A stretch of DNA of 64,000 nucleotides from Gongronella butleri (taxonomy: Eukaryota > Mucoromycota > Mucoromycetes > Mucorales > Cunninghamellaceae): positions 62,001 through 126,000 of the forward strand of contig JAIWZP010000004.1 of assembly GCA_025201375.1 (NCBI GenBank). The letters are read 5' to 3'. A program made the translations under genes and the position numbers. The notes beneath the pieces are model-generated. The model was not told the origin of the DNA. It saw only the letters and a list, made by a program, of their open reading frames with translations, and did no database searches. Positions 57,805 to 64,000 of this stretch are shown here, one piece after another (position 1 is the stretch's first letter; the number at the start of each line of letters is the position of its first letter).

Positions 57805-60800
57805 AGTTGAGAAAAATAAAGGTTTCAGGAAGTAAAAGAAAGAAAAAAAGGAACCAAAGCGTCGGAATTCGAGTTTCATGGGCCCCTCCGCTCTTGCTGC
57901 TTGGCCAAAAATCACCGCCGCCCGCCATTTCCCGCCGCCTCCATCACGCCGCTTGTTTCTGCCGTTCCCTTTTTCATCGCTCCGTGTTGATCTTGCAACG
58001 CGCGTCCCCATCAAAACGAGTCCGCATCAGCAAATCCATCTGCACTTTATGATTCGATTCAATGGCCATGTCCCCGTCATCTCACACAAATCGGCACCGG
58101 ACATGCCGCATAAATAAAAAATCGTATGATTTCACAAGGGTCCCTTGCCTTTTTGCCTTCTCACCTCTGTTTCCGGCTTGTCCTGCACGGTAAAGTTACA
58201 CAGCGACCATTTTCGTCTCGCCCAATGCGCCCACACTCCCATTAAAAGATGCCAAAAAAAGTGAAAAGCGAGTGCCGTGGGGGCGCAGCAGAACGTATTC
58301 TCACTCTCTTGGTATTTTTATCGCGATTCAAGAGAAGGACACGCGCCTGTGCTCCTTCATGGATCGTTGTCGTGTCTAATTCAGCTATTTTACGGGGCGC
58401 CGTCGGCTGGAGAGATATGATAAGAAACATCTTTGCCGTGACACGCGCCAATTTGCTCATCTTACGCACCAATGCGCAAAAACCACGTCGGGTATCCTTC
58501 CTGACCTAGCTCACTGGCTGGAACACGTTGCTGAAGCAAGGTGCACCACGATTGTGCCTCATTGGTCGTCCCGTCGCCAACATTCCAAAGCGCACTAAGA
58601 TGGCCTCGTTTCTGCTGGGAAAAAGCCAAAAAAGAGAATGTTCTGGCCAATTGAATGCCAGAGGCGGAGTAAGAATGCTCGGTGTACAGAGACGATCTGC
58701 GCAGCACTCAAAACAACGTGAAAAGCGAAAATGCTAAGAAAAATCGTCGAAAATGAGACGAACGCGCCAAAGAGCAGAAAAATAGGGGCATTGGCGCTGA
58801 AACACACGACCAAGGGTAACCAAAGGACTCCCGAGTATCTATTGTCTTGCAAAGAAAAAAAGGATTAGCTGGCTACAGGGTTAGTATGGACGAAGGTGGG
58901 CAAGTTTCCCCAAAAAACAAAAAAAAGGGAAAAACACGCTGGCGTACCGCCGTGCATACACTGTGTCGATCTCTACGGGCGCCGATCTGTTTGCAGTCAA
59001 CAACTTCTTTGCACTCTATTAAAGAAGGCGGGATTGAAAATAAAAAAAACAAATCAAACAGCCAAAATAAAGAAGAAAAACAAGAAGCCGCTGATCTCTC
59101 GTAAACAATCTTGCAGATCCTGTCACGATTCCCTTTGACAAGAGTGCCATCGTCATTTCCTTCTTCAATCTGTATATGCTGATTGTCTCTGAGAGACGCG
59201 GCCAGCGTGTACGTAGTAGCATCGAGGTGGTTGTTTTGAATGACAATCCTGCTCTATTGATGTTCGATCTGACACTGAATTATTAAAGACAGTATCTTGC
59301 AGCTCAACTTGTGAAAGAATAATTGAGCTGAAAAAGTGCCTGTTGTCGCAAACAAGCCAAACGTACGAAAAAAAAGAACCCAAGCATGGAAATTATGCAA
59401 GGAAACCATGTCAGTCTCGTGTGAAAAAAAGTCGGTGTCACACGCTCAGATTCGTTTGATGCCGGTCGTTGTGTTTCTTGCAGTACGCAGATTGAGAATA
59501 CGTTCGTGAGAAATCGCGCTTTTACGCGTTTTCTTACAATGTAAATCGAATTGCACCAGAACCAACCATCCAATCAGCAAGAAATCTTGATGGTGTTGAG
59601 TCCATTGTGTCAACCAACGGCTGATATAAACTCAAGGCAGTTTGAACAATTTCTTGAGGATATTTCACAAAACGGCGCCATTTTCAAACGACACATAAGA
59701 AATGTCACTTAGCTGGGCATGCAACGGCCCTGAAACGTGTTCCAATGTAAAATAAAGAGCATGAATTATTTATTGAGGATCGATTTGCAACTCTCACAAA
59801 GCATCGGAAGACCCACCAAACGCAAAACAAAAATTTCATCGTCGTGAGGCTCCAAAACCAAAATGGAAAACCAGGTTGCCAGATATGCACCATACTTGCA
59901 TGCAAGAGAGTCTGCATGGAGACACCATCAGAAAAGTCAAAAAAGACCAAGGTCCATATACGCATTGGCGAGCAATGGACAATTTTCGATTTAATTGCAA
60001 CGGCGAATTGCATGGGAACAAGGCGTTGATAGAGCCGCGCCGAAGCGTCTATTAGAAAGAGAGACTCCAAATGCATGTATAATAAAGTAGCAGGCGCGTG
60101 TGACTCGACGCTTGACGCGGTTTATCACGCGTCGAAAAGATACATAATTTTCAAACCATGTCAAAAATGCCAAAGAAACATATTTTTTGTTGATCATCAA
60201 TGTCTACATACGCAGCGAGACATGCTCATTCTGTTGGTGTGTGTTTCGCACGATATACTTATTTTTCGTTGAGATGTCCTTGAGTCGAAAATAAACCCCC
60301 AGATCAATTTTACGCCGGAATCAGCCAATTAACCCCCGGTTTTTAATCGATTTCTATTGATGGATCAAGGACGTGTACCATGTGGTTAATGGCGTGGCGA
60401 CCAGGGGACCTAAAATTTGGGGTTTTCAAATCCATGACTGTACCCCTGGGAAAATCCGCCAATTTGAAATGGTCTTTGCACGCCATCTGGCGATCGCAGT
60501 GTCGCAATAGTGGGCTCATTTGAACGAGCACGCGTCGAATGATCGGTTCGCCCGGTTGATTTCGTTGTAAATAATAAGCTCACTGGACAAAACAACCAAA
60601 ATGCACTAAAAATGCTCCAATGGCGATTTCCTCTACAAACCATTCATCCATGCTCCTTTTTTTAATCACATGTTGTAAAATTGGATCCAAAAACGAGTCT
60701 TTGGGTGAGACGTGTCATTGCGTTCAAAATGGGGGTTGTTGCCATGAAAAGCTCGATTTGGTGGTTTCTCCCGTTTCTAATGACTGGGGGTCTCGCATCC

Positions 60801-61502
60801 AGGTCGCCATAGCGATCAAAGGGGGATCAATAGAAGGGCCGAGATCACAGCAACGTAAGCAATAAAGCAAGAATAGCCATTGCATCAATGTTGTGCAAAA
60901 TATCTCATGCATGAAGCTTGGCGGATCGAGTTATTGTTTCCCGCTCGACGCGCCGAGATTGATTTCGCGCATAGACGCCTAACCAGATTCAGATCAGGGT
61001 GCTTCACTTTTCATCCCGGGGGACGGAGACTTGATGAACAGGGTCACCATTTGAATCAAAACGCTAAAACGTGTTGAAAAAAAAGACAATTATCTGCCCC
61101 GTCTGGCCGCCTTTTTTTGCGTGTTCTCTGGCTGTCCACACGAAGGCGTCTCATGGATGCGCACGTCGGCGCCATGGATGTGTACCATGGCCTGATTTTT
61201 TTCAATTGCAGCAAGAAGTTGGATGTTGATGAAGATGACAGAGATCAAACGCCAAGCCGGGGTCATTGCTTGTGCTACTGCCTTGGCATTTTTTCGCGCT
61301 CCCTGTGGTAAAAAATAGTATCATAGCGCGCGATGTGGCACAGAATTCATTCATTCCTAGGGAAATTTCCATAGCGGGCTAATTAAGGTTTGACGGATCG
61401 CAAAATCCTTGGGTGACCATGGCGCATTTTTGCTCTTTCGCTGTCTCCCCCCAAAACCTGGCTCCTGATCGCTGGTCTCGATGTCTTGCCTTTTGGCTGG
61501 TT

Positions 61503-61536
<34 letters not shown>

Positions 61537-63867
61537 TTTATTTGGACCGGCCCTCCACAATGCTGGGTGCAAATGGCACAAAGAACTGCAATGTCTGCGC
61601 CTCTGTGAGACGTGACTCGAATAAAAGGGGAGTTGACCACATGGCTCACGAGGACACACTCCGCGCCCAACGGAAACCATCTCGAGCGAAGGTGCGGACA
61701 GAGCAATTGGAGAGCAATTGCCATAAAAAAAAAAAAGGGGGGAAGAAGGTACGTACGACAAAATGGCGTTGGCCCATGAAAGTAAGACGATGAACTTTGT
61801 CCCCACTTTTGTGCCAGAAATAGACAGTCAATGACGAAACCTTTTTTTTTTGTGTTTTTGGACACAAAGCACCCACCATCCTTTTTGTTGACCTTTTTGC
61901 CACGCGTCAATTACGACTTTTTGCTACCTTTTATGGCGCGCCGCGCTTAGATCGACCTCATTTTCTGGCTGGAACCGCAAGGAGGCTGGTTTCTTATTGT
62001 TTAGAAACCATTGGCGCAAGTCTCACCTTGGTAAACAAGCGTGCAATGAGTGTTTCTACCGCAACATTGGTCATGTTCATGAAACAGGCTTGGTGAGTGT
62101 GGCTCCAATATCATTGGCACTCGGAAAAATAAAAGATGGGAGTGTGTGTGTGATCTCACGCGTGCCTGCGGGCCTGTGGGCCTGTGTGACCGGTGCCTTG
62201 GCATTTTGGCCCGTATTTCCCCCCCTCTTTATCGGCGCTCGTCCGCATTGACATCTGGAAGCGACTTTTTTTTTTTTCACGTCAGGATCGTTTTGGGGGG
62301 GGGGTCACGATCCGCCGATTGTCTTTTGCCGAGCAGATGGTGCCTGCTCAATGGCCAATTTGGAGTGCCCCCGAGGCGGTTTCAAATCCGAGGAATTGAA
62401 AAAAAAACATTATGTTTTTGAGCACGTTCATCCCAGCCAATGTGATGAGGAGGCGGCCCTGCGGAATTGAGCTTTTTTACTCACGCGAAACCCAAAGATT
62501 CGTTTTTTGTGTGAAAGGGGCAATTGAGCTTGTTTTGGTACAATGCATCGCGGCATCACGCCATACAACGGGATTGCGGCGATACACGGGTTACCGTGCA
62601 TTGAAGACGCGGGCATCCATTCGTCGCGACGGGGACAATCACGGACAAGAAAGGCTTGGATTTGCTTATTCATGGCGATCATTTGGTCTTTGAGCCCCAG
62701 AGAGCAGCTGACAAAGCAAAAGACGGAAGGTCCTCGTTGGATGACAGCGCGACCAGCGAGTCTAGATGGGGGGGGGCGGATAAATTGGCAGCGGGCTCCT
62801 GCAGGGAGAAGAGTGGACGTTTGCAGGGCTGACAAATTTTACCATTTTTGTGCCGTAAAATTCTGACTGATCATGAACAATGAGGGATCTGCTTGATCAA
62901 AACCTGTTTTCCGTGTTTCATGCGGAATGGGGGGCCGAGAGTCCCCACCTGGTGGACTTGTTTTTTTTTCTCTTTCAAAAAAAATCTTTCAAAAAAAAAG
63001 TCCTTACTAAGTTCTTTTTTTTTGTTTTTTTTCTTAATAATGGACAGCCATTGGCCATCGTCAAGATCGGGGCAATTGGTCCATGGTCGGGCCATTGCTC
63101 TCAATGGATGGGTTCTTGCATCGCGTGTCACTTGTTGTTGATTCATCACGCACGATTAGCAAAATACAAGAAAAAGGCAATGCCACGTCCTTTGAAGGAT
63201 ATGGTGCCAGACTGTAGGTTACACAAATGCATGCCAGAATTGGGGGAGCGTGGAGAGCAAAAAGAGACAGTCCAACCAGGAGAGGCCAGGGCTGGTGGAA
63301 AAAGAATAGCCATTGGCTCCACTCCCCCCAAACTTCATGCCGCCTTCTCGGCAGGCAAAATGCCTTTTTATCCGTTCCCTATTTGGCGTCGGTCCGATGA
63401 GGTCCCCCCTTCCTCTCACCTGTCTCCGTACTTTAATGGATGGCCAGGACCAGGGATGTGTTCATCGATCGTCGCTTGTCGATGGGCCAAACACGCGTCC
63501 ATGATACTCAACAATGCGCAATTGTAACAAAAAAGAGGCAAGGTTTAGGTTTTTATTTTTCTTTGCTCAACAAAAGAAGTGTAAAGTGGAGATGTGAGAC
63601 AGAAAAAAAAAGGGGGGGGGAGGTGGGGAGGGGGGGGGGTGACGAGCCAAGGCGCGCCAATGGCCCAAAAAAAAGAGAAAAAAAAGGAACAGTATACACA
63701 CGTAAGCATCAAAGAAGAAAAAAAAAGTATCGACAAAAGGTCATATGCAATAAAAAGAGAGAATTATGAACACGACGGAGAGGCATAAGAAGCAATATGG
63801 AACATGGAATTTGTATGAAAAAAAAAAGATGAAGAGCCTTTTGCGCAACAAAAAGGGACCGGTCCCT
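57805..63867. other. 6 kb gene-poor tract with family A repeat, copy 6
   Basis: No gene supported in 6 kb; open frames here are short or contain homopolymer-coded residues. Family A copy 6 lies at about 59700-60610 (CTCCAAAACCAAAATGGAAA near 59850, GATAGAGCCGCGCCGAAGCG near 60028, GACGCGGTTTATCACGCGTCG near 60114). A run of about 32 T occurs near 61502-61534, and a G-rich stretch (runs of about nine or ten G) at 63610-63640. The last 300 bases are the 3' flank of the zinc-finger gene. Confidence 0.6.
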
Positions 63868-64000
63868 TTAGGCGCAAGCCAAGGGATTGGCGCTGGGCCT
63901 CTTCTTGGCGAGGCGCTTGGGCATCTTTTGGTGGGATTTGGTATGGCGTTTCATGTCATGCTTCCTTGCGAATCGCTTGTTGCAGGTATTGCAAATGAAC
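63868..64000 (-). CDS. C2H2 zinc-finger protein, C-terminal end
   Basis: Partial gene on the minus strand, running off the window's right edge; stop TAA at 63868-63870. The visible 43 residues start inside a C2H2 finger: CNTCNKRFARKHDMKRHTKSH, that is Cys-x2-Cys-x12-His-x3/4-His, followed by a basic tail rich in Lys and Pro. The RFARKHDMKRH helix is of the type found in the last finger of fungal Msn2- or Crz1-like factors, but one finger is not enough to name it. It is probably a nuclear transcription factor. Confidence 0.8.
   Translation of the reverse strand, partial: FICNTCNKRFARKHDMKRHTKSHQKMPKRLAKKRPSANPLACA

Noticed and set aside
62880..63527. 215-codon frame near the right end
   Set aside because: Contains Phe/Lys homopolymer-coded runs, no domain pattern, and lies in the 3' flank of the zinc-finger gene.

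Overview
The window looks like a stretch of a filamentous fungal genome, most likely an early-diverging (Mucoromycota-type) fungus. The lineage is an inference; the fungal assignment rests on the gene set: CHO2, SPX-domain phosphate transporter, Mss4-type kinase, Sec2, Sec39, Swc4 and Zwf1. Genes carry many short introns (about 50-180 nt) whose donor runs into A-rich sequence and whose acceptor follows a T run. Wherever I rebuilt exons, the reading phases closed exactly to a stop codon, so the spliced models are good, except where decay is noted.

Layout: 1-5 kb holds the 3' end of a SAM methyltransferase and CHO2 (phosphatidylethanolamine methyltransferase). 7.4-12.8 kb has a convergent pair of anion transporters, an SPX/SLC13 phosphate carrier and a MOT1-type molybdate carrier. 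15.3-22 kb holds a divergent pair, PI4P 5-kinase (MSS4) and a Sec2/Rabin8-type Rab GEF, followed by a leucine-rich-repeat protein. 25.3-27 kb is a sugar transporter. 40.5-43.9 kb is valyl-tRNA synthetase, preceded by tRNA-Thr(UGU). 45.7-57.8 kb holds a Sec39-family tether subunit, a seven-helix membrane protein with a broken frame, SWC4, an unrecognised coiled-coil protein and glucose-6-phosphate dehydrogenase (ZWF1). The last 130 bases are the C-terminus of a C2H2 zinc-finger protein.

Between these gene islands lie long gene-poor tracts made of decayed repeats. I can see: a noncoding repeat family present six times, all in the same orientation; a 2.1 kb segmental duplication carrying the 3' end of the LRR gene; two tandem arrays (about 160-bp and 503-bp periods); a second dispersed family at about 33 and 51 kb; and a 1,005-bp foldback element with nearly identical 0.43 kb inverted arms and TA flanks, i.e. 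a Tc1/mariner-type MITE.

The most interesting area is 31.7-38.9 kb. Next to the MITE are at least 19 TACAGTA/TACTGTA heptamers in 2.9 kb. This is exactly the footprint expected when a TA-flanked element beginning CAG excises, and one of them is a clean 5-bp insertion relative to a paralogous gene copy. The same area holds two decayed, tail-to-tail copies of a four-exon gene that I cannot assign, with a possible GIY-YIG-like motif.
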